A DNA stretch of 64,000 nucleotides from Siphonodentalium dalli (taxonomy: Eukaryota > Mollusca > Scaphopoda > Gadilida > Siphonodentaliidae). Shown here piece by piece: positions 54,725 through 64,000 of the stretch. Numbering within the stretch: the first letter of the stretch is position 1; the number at the start of each line of letters is the position of its first letter. The notes under the pieces were generated by a model that ran no database searches, had not been told where the DNA came from, and saw only the letters and a list, made by a program, of their open reading frames with translations. Made by a program: the position numbers and the translations under genes. The stretch lies in the NCBI GenBank assembly GCA_032622095.1, contig CP136061.1, positions 218,704,373 to 218,768,372 of the forward strand, read 5' to 3'.

Positions 54725-55280
54725 TATTGAACGGGGTTGTTCCATTATGGATTGCCCCCGTCAACATGTGTCTATCCTTTATGTGTTACCCCCAAAACAT
54801 TCCAAGCCCCTTTTTGCTATGCAATTTCACTCCCCAAAAGAAAACCCTTTTCTGGAAGGTTTATAGAGCCTAATTGGGGAGATGATGTGGTTTATATATA
54901 CTATGGTTTTAGCCCCGTGTATTTCTTCGCTGATTTTAAATCCTTGCGGAGATAACATGTTGCATCTGTCCTGTATATATATACTATGGTATTAGCCCCG
55001 TATATTGTCTGTTCGTTCACAAATGATTTATTTTGCATACGGGGTTAATACCATAGTATATATATATGCCACATCTTCTCCCCGAGAATCTATATTACTT
55101 CGCTCATTTTAAATCCTTGTGGGGATTAAATGTTGCGCTTCTCGTTTATATATACTATGGTATTAACCCCGTATGCTATATAAACCATTTGTGAACGAAC
55201 GGACATTATACGGGGCTAATACCATAGTATAGTGCAACGTTTTATCTCCGCGAGGATTTACAAAAGCGGCAAAGAAATAC
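54725..55280. repeat. Left cassette of TIR-like palindromic motifs
   Basis: Starts AACGGGGTTGTTCCATTATGG and contains five copies of ATACTATGGTWTTARCCCCG in alternating orientation (about 54898, 54980, 55042, 55153, 55213). Opposed copies make hairpins with arms over 20 bp. Also GTTCGTTCACAAATG and its inverse. About 500 bp of it recur directly at 57807-58520. Confidence 0.85.
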
Positions 55281-55344
55281 ACGGGGACACTGAAGTATAT
55301 ATACGTGGCATGTGGTATAAGATATTGCTAAAGATTGATCACTC

Positions 55345-57700
55345 CCAACTGGAGACTGGAGTAAATATACCGAAATAACGGATATATTAGTTACTGGAGA
55401 TGTGGGGGGGGGGTGTGCATGTTAAAGATTGATCACTCCCCCACTGGAGTAATTATAACGAAATAACGGATATTTTAGTTAATGCATGGATGTTCTTCAA
55501 ACTACCACTGACCAAATATGCCCGTTATTTCGTCAATAATCATCACCTGGTGATGTCGGGATGGGGGGGGGGCATATTATAGATTTAAAACCTCAAACTC
55601 GATTCTATATAACGAAATAACGGGCATATTAGTCGATGAAGGTTCTTTAACCGATCACTGATCAAAGATGCCCGTTATTTCGTCAAAAATCATCACCCGG
55701 AGATGTCGGGGGGGGGGGGGTGCATGTTAAAGATTGATCACTCCCCACTTGAGTAAATATAACGAAATAACGGATATTTTAGTTAATGGGTGTTCTTCAA
55801 ACTACCACTGACCAAAGATGCCCGTTATTTCGTCAATAATCATCCCCTGGTGATGTCGGGGGGGGGGGGTGCATGTTATAGATTTAAAACATCCCATGCA
55901 CTCGATTCTATATAACGAAATAACGGGTATATTATAGTTGGTGAAGTTTCTTTAACCGATAACTGATCAAAGATGCCCGTTATTTCGTCAATAATCATCC
56001 GCTGGTGAGGGGGGGGTGCCTGTTATAGACTGAACACCCCACATGTACTGGATTACATATAACGAAATAACGGGTATATTAGTCGATGAAGGTTCTTTAA
56101 CCGATCACTGATCAAAGATTCCCGTTATTTCGTCAATAATCATCACCCGGAGATGTCGGGGGGGGGGGGGGGTGCACGTTAAAGATTGATCACTCCCCAC
56201 TGGAGTAAATATAACGAAATAACGGATATTTTAGTTAATGGGTGTTCTTCAAACTACATGTACCACTGACCAAAGATGCCCGTTATTTCGTCAATAATCA
56301 TCCCCTGGTGATGTCGGGGGGGGGGGGTGCATGTTATAGATTTAAAACTTTCCATGCACTCGATTATATATAACGAAATAACGGGTATATTATAGTTGGT
56401 GAAGTTTCTTTAACCGATCACTGATCAAAGATGCCCGTTATTTCGTCAATAATCATCCGCTGGTGAGTGGGGGGGGGTGCCTGTTATAGACTGATCACCC
56501 CACATGTACTGCATTACATATAACGAAATAACGGGTATATTAGTCGATGAAGGTTCTTTAACCGATCACTGATCAAAGATTCCCGTTATTTCGTCAATAA
56601 TCATCACCCGGAGATGTCGGGGGGGGGGGGGGTGCACGTTAAAGATTGATCACTCCCCACTGGAGTAAATATAACGAAATAACGGGTATATTATAGTTGG
56701 TGAAGTTTCTTTAACCGATCACTGATCAAAGATGCCCGTTATTTCGTCAATAATCATCCGCTGGTGAGGGGGGGGGGTGCCTGTTATAGACTGAACACCC
56801 CACATGTACTGGATTACATATAACGAAGTAACGGGTATATTAGTCGATGAAGGTTCTTTAACCGATCACTGATCAAAGATTCCCGTTATTTCGTCAATAA
56901 TCATCACCCGGAGATGTCGGGGGGGGGGGGGTGCACGTTAAAGATTGATCACTCCCCACTGGAGTAAATATAACGAAATAACGGATATTTTAGTTAATGG
57001 GTGTTCTTCAAACTACATGTACCACTGACCAAAGATGCCCGTTATTTCGTCAATAATCATCCCCTGGTGATGTCGGGGGGGGGGGGTGCATGTTATAGAT
57101 TTAAAACTTGCCATGCACTCGATTATATTTAACGAAATAACGGGTATATTATAGTTGGTGAAGTTTCTTTAACCGATCACTGTTCAAAGATGTCCGTTAT
57201 TTCGTCAATAATCATCACCCGGAGATGTCGGGGGGGGGGGTGCATGTTAAAGATTGATCACTCCCAACTGGAGTAAAATTAACGAAATAACGGATATTTT
57301 AGTTAATGGATGTTCGTCAAACTACCACTGACCAAAGATGCCAGTTATTTCGTCAATAATCATCCCATATAACGAAATAACGGGTATATTATAGTTGGTG
57401 AAGTTTCTTTAACCGATCACTGATCAAAGATGCCCGTTATTTCGTCAATAATCATCCCCTTGTGATGGGGGGGGGGTGCATGTTATAGACTGAACACTCC
57501 ACATGTACTGCATTATATATAACGAAATAACGGGTATATTAGTCGGTGAAGGTTCTTTAATCGATCACTGATCAAAGATGTCCGTTATTTCGTCAATAAT
57601 CATCACCCGGAGATGTCGGGGGGGGGGGTGCATGTTAAAGATTGATCACTCCCAACTGGAGTAAAATTAACGAAATAACGGATATTTTATTTAATGGATG
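55345..57700. repeat. Array of about 15 hairpin plus poly-G units
   Basis: Each unit of about 150 bp has ACGAAATAACGG, a spacer of about 45 bp with CACTGAYCAAAGATG, the inverse CCGTTATTTCGTCAATAATCAT, then a run of 8-14 G. Three unit subtypes (TTCAAACTACCACTGACC; TTATAGTTGGTGAAGTTTC; TATTAGTCGATGAAGG) alternate A-B-C over several cycles, a higher-order structure. No coding potential. Confidence 0.9.
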
Positions 57701-57806
57701 TTCTTCATGATGCGCATGTGTAATAATATGACCGTTATTGCGTGAATACGACCTACTAATTGTGAATATTAACGAAATAACCGGCAAGTCATATAATGCA
57801 CGTTAT

Positions 57807-58600
57807 TTCGAACGGGGTTATGTCAGTGGGGTTATTGCATTATGGATTACCCCCGTCAACAGGTGTCTATCCTTTATGTGTTACCCCCAAAACATTCCAA
57901 GCCCCTTTTTGCTATGCAATTTCACTCCCCAAAAGAAAACCCTTTTCTGGAAGGTTTATCGAGCCTAATTGGGGAGATGATGTGGTATATATATACTATG
58001 GTTTTAGCCCCGTGTATTTCTTCGCTGATTTTAAATCCTTGCGGGGATAAAATGTTGCATCTGTCCTGTATATATATACTATGGTATTAGCCCCGTATAT
58101 TGTCTGTTCGTTCACAAATGATTTATTTCGCATACGGGGTTAATACCATAGTATATGCCAGATCTTCTCTCCAAGAATCTATATATATAACTTCGCTGAT
58201 TTTAAATCCTTGTGGGGATTGAATGTTGCGCTTCTCCTTTATATATATACTATGGTATTAACCCCGTATATATGATATTAAACCATTTTTGAACTTACAT
58301 AAAATATACGGGGCTAATACCATAGTATATATACAGGACATATATATATATGCAACATGTTATCCCCCGCGCAAGGATTTCAAATCAGCGAAATAATATA
58401 GATTCTTGTGGAAATGATGTGGCATATATATATATATACTATGGTTTTAACCCCGTATGCTATATAAACCATTTGTGAACGAACAGACAATATACGGGGC
58501 TAATACCATAGTATATATATACAGGACAGATGCAACATTTTATCTCCGCAAGGATTTAAAATCAGCGAAGAAATACACGGGGCTAAAACCAGAGTATATA
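57807..58600. repeat. Right cassette of TIR-like palindromic motifs
   Basis: Direct copy of 54725-55280 with extra motif pairs: eight copies of the ATACTATGG..CCCCG motif (about 57999, 58078, 58133, 58249, 58312, 58437, 58496, 58577). GGCATATATATATA and ATATGCC words beside some copies extend the likeness to the TIR. ORFs at 57738-58090 are repeat-derived. Confidence 0.85.
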
Positions 58601-58829
58601 TATACCACATCATCTCCCCATATTGCCGGTCAGGTTCACCCATGCAAACAATTTATACCTGACCTATTAAGCAATAATCGCGTTTGCCAGCGGAGTGCTC
58701 TGAATGTGTACTCGCTGAGCGGATTAGTAATTATCCCTGGGGGCGTTACCGATAAAGCAGTCTGTCGCGTCGCCCAATCTTTCGCCCGAGATGACTGCGC
58801 TGTGAACTCGACACTTGCCTTGACTGGCT
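58601..58829. other. Merlin right subterminal region
   Basis: GC-richer, non-repetitive 230 bp next to the right TIR. A long ORF crosses it and the TIR into flanking DNA (58457-58927), which argues against it being a gene. Confidence 0.5.
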
Positions 58830-58861
58830 GGCGACCTAAAGCCATAGTATGCCTAAATCTT

Positions 58862-59130
58862 TACTCTGGCTATGTCCGTAGAGATCACACAGTGACTCCA
58901 CTCGTTCAAAACATGAGAACTTTTTGATGTTCTGATGGGGAATTAATTCATAATAATATTGATTATTGAGCAAACAACGCAGGGAAAATATTTATTTGTT
59001 AATACTTGTTCCTTAATAATCCTATATCATATTAGTGGGTAGTCCCAACTTGGGTAGTTCAGTCATGAACGTAGTGCGTATCCTTCTGGAAACAGCAATC
59101 TGCGAAAGCGGTCATGTTGACCGGTATGCA
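58862..59130. other. Unique DNA right of the Merlin element
   Basis: No feature recognised. Confidence 0.4.
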
Positions 59131-59250
59131 GCTAACTGGGACCTTGGCTAACTGGGACCTCAAGTCAGGCTAACTGGGACCTTGGCTAACTGGGACCTTC
59201 TGGCTAACTGGGACCTTGGCTATCTGGGACCTTGGCTAACTGGGACCTTC
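59131..59250. repeat. Minisatellite, seven copies of GGCTAACTGGGACCTT
   Basis: Copies of a 16-17 bp unit, one spaced by CAAGTCA and one carrying TATCTGGG in place of TAACTGGG. Confidence 0.92.
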
Positions 59251-59298
59251 AGATATATTATTAATCATTTCATTAAAATCAATTTTTATTATTTATTA

Positions 59299-59485
59299 TT
59301 CTCTGTCACGCCTGTCTGGAACTGGTGCGAATAACTGAGCGCATTCTCTGAGAAGTTGACTGGTTGAGACCTCTTTGGTGTCGTATTTGTCCCATAGGCT
59401 GAAGATTTTCCCCTGCATTACCGTGGTGTTCTTCTTCTGGCGACGTGTCAACTTTCCTTCACTCACCATCTTAATTGTTGTCGAT
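59299..59485 (-). CDS. Possible terminal coding exon, unknown protein
   Basis: On the minus strand, TCGACAACAATTAAGATGGTG lies after a TATCGATATTAG acceptor-like site. It opens a frame reading TTIKMVSEGKLTRRQKKNTT, VMQGKIFSLWDKYDTKEVST and SQLLRECAQLFAPVPDRRDRE, then a stop followed at once by AATAATAAATAATAAAAA, which contains AATAAA. Composition is protein-like (basic, helical). No family was recognised and no upstream exon was found. It may be the 3' exon of an unknown gene or of a transposon. Confidence 0.35.
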
Positions 59486-59662
59486 CTAATATCGATAATA
59501 TATAGAAACATAAGTAATTTGAGTCGAAGATGTATTCTGTAAATGCTCAGGTTAATAGGCTATCTTAAAATTTAATAATTTAAAAGTTAATAATTTGATA
59601 TAAATTGAATTTATGACTGGAGAAAACTCAAGCCACTCACTGACTAGTGACGATACAATAAC

Positions 59663-60164
59663 TTAAAGGCACGTGAGGCCTTAGTTGTCGAAAATATTCA
59701 TATTTGTTCCAATCACTGTAAACAGAAAAACATTAAAACGCATACAGTTTCGTTCATATATACCATGACCATCGCGTAAACAGCATGTTATCATAAAGAT
59801 TTACTATATTTTACCTAAGCAAGAGCCTGATTGTGTTACAGAAGACAGCACAATGCTGCTGGCTAATCACACACAAATGGCATAAACGCTCTTTATTCGT
59901 TCCATATCAGGAATTGACCAACAAAGAACGCTCTTTATGTTTACCATCATAATATAAACAAACACCAGAAAAGTTACTTTATATGCTTTTGTTTACATAA
60001 CAATGGTCAAAGATATGACAATAACATACTGTTTATGCGATATTTCTTATTTGTATACGGACAAAGTCTGTCTACATTTTGTTGTTCTTTCTGTTTGTGG
60101 GGGTTTTTGACGGGTGGAAATATTTTCACAGGATACCCACCGCCAAGGCCAACCGTACCTTTAA
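59663..60164. mobile_element. TTAA-flanked MITE, intact copy
   Basis: The ends are TTAAAGGCACGTGAGGCC and GGCCAACCGTACCTTTAA (imperfect 14-bp TIR plus TTAA). Inverted relative to 47728-49473 and lacking the LINE. It contains AAACGCTCTTTATT and AAGAACGCTCTTTATG, the same motif as in the Merlin element. It has a 15-bp extra segment (ATATACCATGACCAT) relative to the other copy. Confidence 0.85.
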
Positions 60165-60269
60165 ATGAGTATATGGGACTAGTATGATCTCGAAGAACCT
60201 CAATCGGGGTTTTGTACTTAATTCGGGGTTTAATACCTCAATTTTCAGGATTTCCCTGACCTGCTGGAG

Positions 60270-60640
60270 GGTGTGCTATAAAAGTATTTTGTCATGTAAA
60301 GAGTAAAATCCAAGATGGCTTCTGGCGGCCATGTTTTTCATAATTGTTTTTTCGATAGTTCCCATCTAGAGATGATCCTAAACATTTCTGTAAATTTTCA
60401 ACACATTTCTCTAATAAATGCAGGCTGCATGGTTTGCCGATGGATTACAATTTGAAATCCAAATTGGCTGCTGGTGGCCATGTTTTTCAACGAATTTAAT
60501 TCAGAATAAATTGTTGGCGGAGTCCCATCTAGAGGTCACCTGGAATATCCATATGAAGATTGGTGACGATCGGATAAGAGATGCGACCTGTAGGGTGTGC
60601 TAATGGAAATTGTTGATGGACAGACAGATGCCAAACCATG
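60270..60640 (+). repeat. Tandem family B, degenerate copy
   Basis: AAGAGTAAAATCCAAGATGG and GGCGGCCATGTTTTTC at 60298-60340, GACCTGTAGGGTGTGC near 60585, then CAATAGCTCAAACTTTGTCA, the family's terminal segment. Confidence 0.75.
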
Positions 60641-61705
60641 GCAATAGCTCAAACTTTGTCAAGTTGAGTTAAAAATGATGATTAGCCTTGCTGAGTGCTT
60701 TAATTAGTCTAAATGTTCGATGTAGGTTAATTCACACAAAATGACATACAAGTCTGTAAAACAACTATTGATCCAATTACCACTGTTTGGGAACTGTTAC
60801 ATCGGAAGTCGTTCTATTTCCGGTATTGTGAATGTGATGGTTCTTGACTGATTTGTTACGGTTCCTTATGATTAAAAATAATAATTTTCAGGCCAAATTC
60901 ACGCATAATTATAGATATCTTGAATACATTAAGCATTCCTGAATGCACAGAAGTGGCGTTTTACCAAAACCTGAAGTTTAGATCACAATTAACTCGGGTA
61001 TAGTGAGTTAATGTGTAACTATCAACATGTAATCACTGAAAATCAAGCCATGTCAACGTAATTCATTTGTTTTCGGTGATAAATCGAGTGTGAAACACAT
61101 TTTAAAGACAAACCCTGGGTTATTCTTCTGTAAAATAGCTGAGGAAATATCCTGATGTGTGTTGATAATTTGTTGCATTTGCCTCCTAATCACAGCTTAT
61201 GAGTGTTACGGTTCTATTTCAAAGCAATCACGGCTGTTACGGTTCTTTCCAGGATATTTATTCGAATGATTTCTGTACTTTGGGCCGAATATAGATTTGT
61301 GTATCAAACATTTGAAACTTGATAATGACTGTATCGTATGTTATCTACATAATCCAACAGACATATTAAGAGATAAGAGTATAGCTATCTAGTATATATA
61401 GAGAATATTAAGTGACACCACCTTCACCTGAGTGGCAGAGACAACATATTGAAAGACATGTGGAGTATAGGATCATATATAATCATACTCGCCCATATAC
61501 TTGACCAAATTAAATTAGACATCTATACTGTCATGATATTATGTTCATTTAAAACGGACATGGCTCATTCGAGCATCCAAATTTTGTCTAAACAATTTGG
61601 AAGGATGTATAAGATTGGTTGCAAAATACACCAAATATTGTAATATATATACCGGCCTAATATGCTCTGAGAAATACTTACCATACTAGTAGTCAGAGCC
61701 CTTTT
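60641..61705. other. Unclassified DNA, no gene recognised
   Basis: GTTACGGTTC occurs three times (about 60856, 61207 and 61237). No exon or element ends were seen. Confidence 0.4.
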
Positions 61706-62098
61706 CCTATGGGAGGCCAAATTCACATTTATTAATAATAGCGTTTCAGTGCAATTCAATTGCGCTTCAGCGCAATCCAGCCTGATTCATATCAATTGCG
61801 CTTCAGCGCAATTCAATTGTGCTGAAGCGCAATTATTGTTACAAGCTTACACCCCTGAACTGGGGGTTAACCTGATATGGGAAAATAATTGCGCTTCAGC
61901 GCAATTAATTTTGTATTGGATTTATTTATTAACTCAGGGTTAGCCATATATTGGGAAAATAATTGCGCTTCAGCGCAATTAATTTTGTATTAGATGTATT
62001 CATTAATTTACTGGGGGGGTTTAGCCATATATGGAAAATTAATTGGGCTTCAGCGCAATTAGTTTTGTATTGCACTGAAGCATAATTGAATTGCGCTG
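61705..62098. mobile_element. Palindrome-rich TIR element, truncated copy 3
   Basis: The left end is CCTATGGGAGGCCAAATTCAC, as at 43055. It is followed by about eight copies of a variant palindrome TTGCGCTTCAGCGCAA in place of CTTAAG. The right end is missing, apparently replaced by tandem family B at 62105. Confidence 0.75.
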
Positions 62099-62104
62099 AA
62101 CCAT

Positions 62105-62935
62105 GCCACCAGTGGCCATCTTGGATTTCAAAATTCAATCCATTAGCACAGACTACAGGCCGGACTGTTCGTCTGATCATCATGAAATTGTCGTGGATGT
62201 TAATATTGACATGTAGATGGGAACAAGTCATTTTGGGGTCATTCGGCCATAAAACATGGCCACCGGTATCCATCTTGGATTTTACTCTTTGTATGACTAA
62301 ATCCTTTGACACAGGCCACACTTTGGTTGGATCATCATGAAATTTGTCATGGATGTTAACATTGACATGTAAATGGGAACGAATCATTTTGGGCTCATTC
62401 GACTACAGGCTGTATTGTTTGTCTGATCATCATTTGTAATTTATGTTAATATTGACATACAGATGGGCACGAGTCATTTTGGGGTCATTCTGCCAAAAAA
62501 CATGGCCACCAGCAGCCATATTGGATTTTACTCTTTGCATGACCAAATCCTTTGGCATGGGCTACAGGTCGTACCTTTGGTCGGATCATCATGAAATTTG
62601 TCATGAATGTTAATATTGACATGTGGATCGGAACGAGTCATTTTGGGGATCATTCGGCCATAAAGCAAGGCCGCCAGCAGCCATCTTGGATTTTACTCTT
62701 TGCATGACTAAATCCTTTGGCACACCCTACAGTCCACTTCCCTCATCCGATCATCAGCAAACTTCATATTAATCTTGATATTGATCTACTAGGTGGAAGC
62801 TATCAAATGTTTTTGAAGTTCATTGGAAAACATAGCCATCAGCAACCATCTTGGATTTTACTTTATACATGTATATCTCTTCATGTTGATAATCTAGTAT
62901 TACTAATTGCTCCATTGACATGAAACTATTGAATA
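62105..62935 (-). repeat. Tandem family B element, inverted copy
   Basis: About five units read on the minus strand, ending at the 5' module with ATCTCTTCATGTTGATAATC, the inverse of 18360-18392. The order of modules matches 18275-18900. Confidence 0.85.
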
Positions 62936-63244
62936 AGGAATGGAGGTTATGTTCGTCATATAAGTTGAGTACAAGCTGAAAACAGCGGCTTTTTGAAAAA
63001 AGTAGCCACCATTTTGAAGAAAAAAAGTGGTGATCATTTTGAATCAGTTGACCATTATGATTGGTTTTTTGAAAAAAAAATCAGTCTTCAGATTTCACAT
63101 TGACCATTGATGCCAAATTGCATGCTTTGCGTCACAATAAAGTGAATGATTCTGTTACTACTGTTGACACATAATTATATATAGGAAGGCAGTGTGACTC
63201 ACCGAAATTGATTATAAGTGGTGTAAAATCAACTTAATGCATAT

Positions 63245-63749
63245 TAGGGCCCTGCGATTTGATTCTATGCGATTCGGAATCTTTTGTCCGATTCGATTCA
63301 AAATCGGCTGTCCAGATTCGAATTGTATCGAATCACTGGCACCAGTTATATTCTCATTACGGCAATGGACAATATTGTTTTTTCGCGAAGATAGTTTATT
63401 ATACCATCGAAAGACCACACATTACAAACACTGTTGTAGACTCACTGAGCTATACTATATAGACCACCGAAGCATTGCACGACTAAATAAAACTGATCTA
63501 GCAAAATTTCATGTTGAATGCTTACTGACTTCATTATTGCTTATGATAACATTTCGATATTATTTAGCATATACAATATATACTGATGATCACATAACGA
63601 AGTTAGTAAATTGATACACTCAGTCAAGTGATATCTACACCTTCACTATTGATACGACTGATGTAATGATTCGATGCAATTCAGAATCATTTGGCTGAAT
63701 CGATTCGAGATTCGATTCCAAATGCAAATGCCCGATTCGCAGGGCCCTA
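63245..63749. mobile_element. hAT MITE, GGGCCCTGCGA family, 505 bp
   Basis: The ends are TAGGGCCCTGCGATTTG and CGATTCGCAGGGCCCTA. The flanks are ATGCATAT (63237-63244) and ATACATAT (63750-63757), an 8-bp duplication with one mismatch. Subterminal GATTCGATTC-type words are dense at both ends. No transposase is present. Confidence 0.85.
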
Positions 63750-63889
63750 ATACATATCTCATTGTGTTTACTGGATTATTTTCATGTATCCTTCCAAATA
63801 ATAGTCATTGTATTTCCCTTATAGAACTGATTAAATTGAGAGAGAACCGACTTGATTGAGAAAGAACCGATCGAGATATCACATTTTTA

Positions 63890-64000
63890 GCTCAACTTTA
63901 CTTTGTAAAGTTTGAGCTATTGCCATGGCTTTGTCGTCCGTCGTCCGTGTGTATGTGTGTGCATGATTCGTCAACAATACATGCTACAGGTCATACCTTT
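63890..64000 (+). repeat. Start of another tandem-family element, cut by window end
   Basis: AGCTCAACTTTACTTTGTAAAG and TTGAGCTATTGCCATGGC, then TCGTCCGTCGTCCGTG. The opening palindrome matches the ends at 20181-20201 and 24032-24052. Confidence 0.7.

Larger units (their letters stand above)
51208..58853. mobile_element. Merlin-type DNA transposon, 7646 bp, apparently complete
   Basis: Exact 24-bp terminal inverted repeats at 51208-51231 (GGCATACTATGGCTTT...) and 58830-58853. The flanks are identical, TAAATCTT at 51200-51207 and 58854-58861, an 8-bp target duplication as Merlin elements make. It contains an IS1595-type transposase (minus), a divergent 130-codon ORF (plus), two direct cassettes of TIR-like palindromic motifs (54725-55280 and 57807-58600), and between them a hairpin and poly-G array. 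Merlin elements known to me are mostly 1-4 kb with the transposase alone, so size and content are unusual. Exact TIRs and TSD plus an intact ORF point to a recent insertion. Confidence 0.93.

Noticed and set aside
55345-57700. CRISPR or replication-origin iteron array
   Set aside because: Unit sequence and subtype order fit multi-unit tandem duplication inside a transposon; there is no replication gene beside it.
58457-58927. 156-codon + ORF
   Set aside because: It starts in the palindromic cassette, runs through the right TIR and target duplication of the Merlin element and ends in flanking DNA, so it cannot be an ancestral gene.

Overview
This window is eukaryotic nuclear DNA, AT-rich, intron-rich and dominated by transposable elements. 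The tandem-unit repeats (units ending in GGACGGACGG-type runs plus a terminal hairpin, and the 'AAGATGGCTGCTGGCGGCC' family) look like those I associate with mollusc genomes, so a mollusc or other lophotrochozoan is the best guess. No bacterial operons, rRNA or tRNA genes were recognised.

Only two conserved host genes could be read, both on the minus strand and both split by introns. The first is ISCU, the mitochondrial iron-sulfur cluster scaffold. It is complete in five coding exons from 50768 down to 29882 and encodes 153 residues. All three conserved cysteines and the LPPVK chaperone motif are present, and every splice phase closes. The second is a single well-bounded exon at 8551-8623 that matches ribosomal protein L13a (uL13); its partner exons were not found.

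Everything else is mobile or repetitive. Layout: 1-3 kb weak palindromes. 3-7.3 kb a mollusc-type tandem-unit repeat interrupted by a hAT element that holds a second hAT element, each with an exact 8-bp target duplication. 8.5 kb the RPL13A exon. 9.05-12.4 kb a long-TIR transposon interrupted by another hAT element. 13.4-18.2 kb a CR1/L2-type LINE with an intact reverse-transcriptase ORF. 18.3-25.5 kb two interleaved tandem families duplicated as a block with a 3851-bp offset. 25.7-26.8 kb two fold-back elements. 29.9-50.8 kb ISCU, its introns loaded with transposons, including two elements built from TTGCGCTTAAGCGCAA palindromes, a hAT element, and a long-TIR element holding a TTAA-flanked MITE that itself holds a truncated LINE. 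51.2-58.85 kb a 7.6-kb Merlin-type DNA transposon. 59-64 kb a second TTAA MITE, more tandem repeats and a fifth hAT element.

The most unusual object is the Merlin element (51208-58853). It has exact 24-bp terminal inverted repeats, an exact 8-bp target duplication, an intact IS1595-type transposase, and a divergently transcribed 130-residue ORF of unknown function. It also has about 13 internal copies, in both orientations, of a motif resembling its own TIR; these lie in two cassettes on either side of a 2.3-kb array of about 15 hairpin plus poly-G units. It sits 440 bp upstream of the ISCU start codon.
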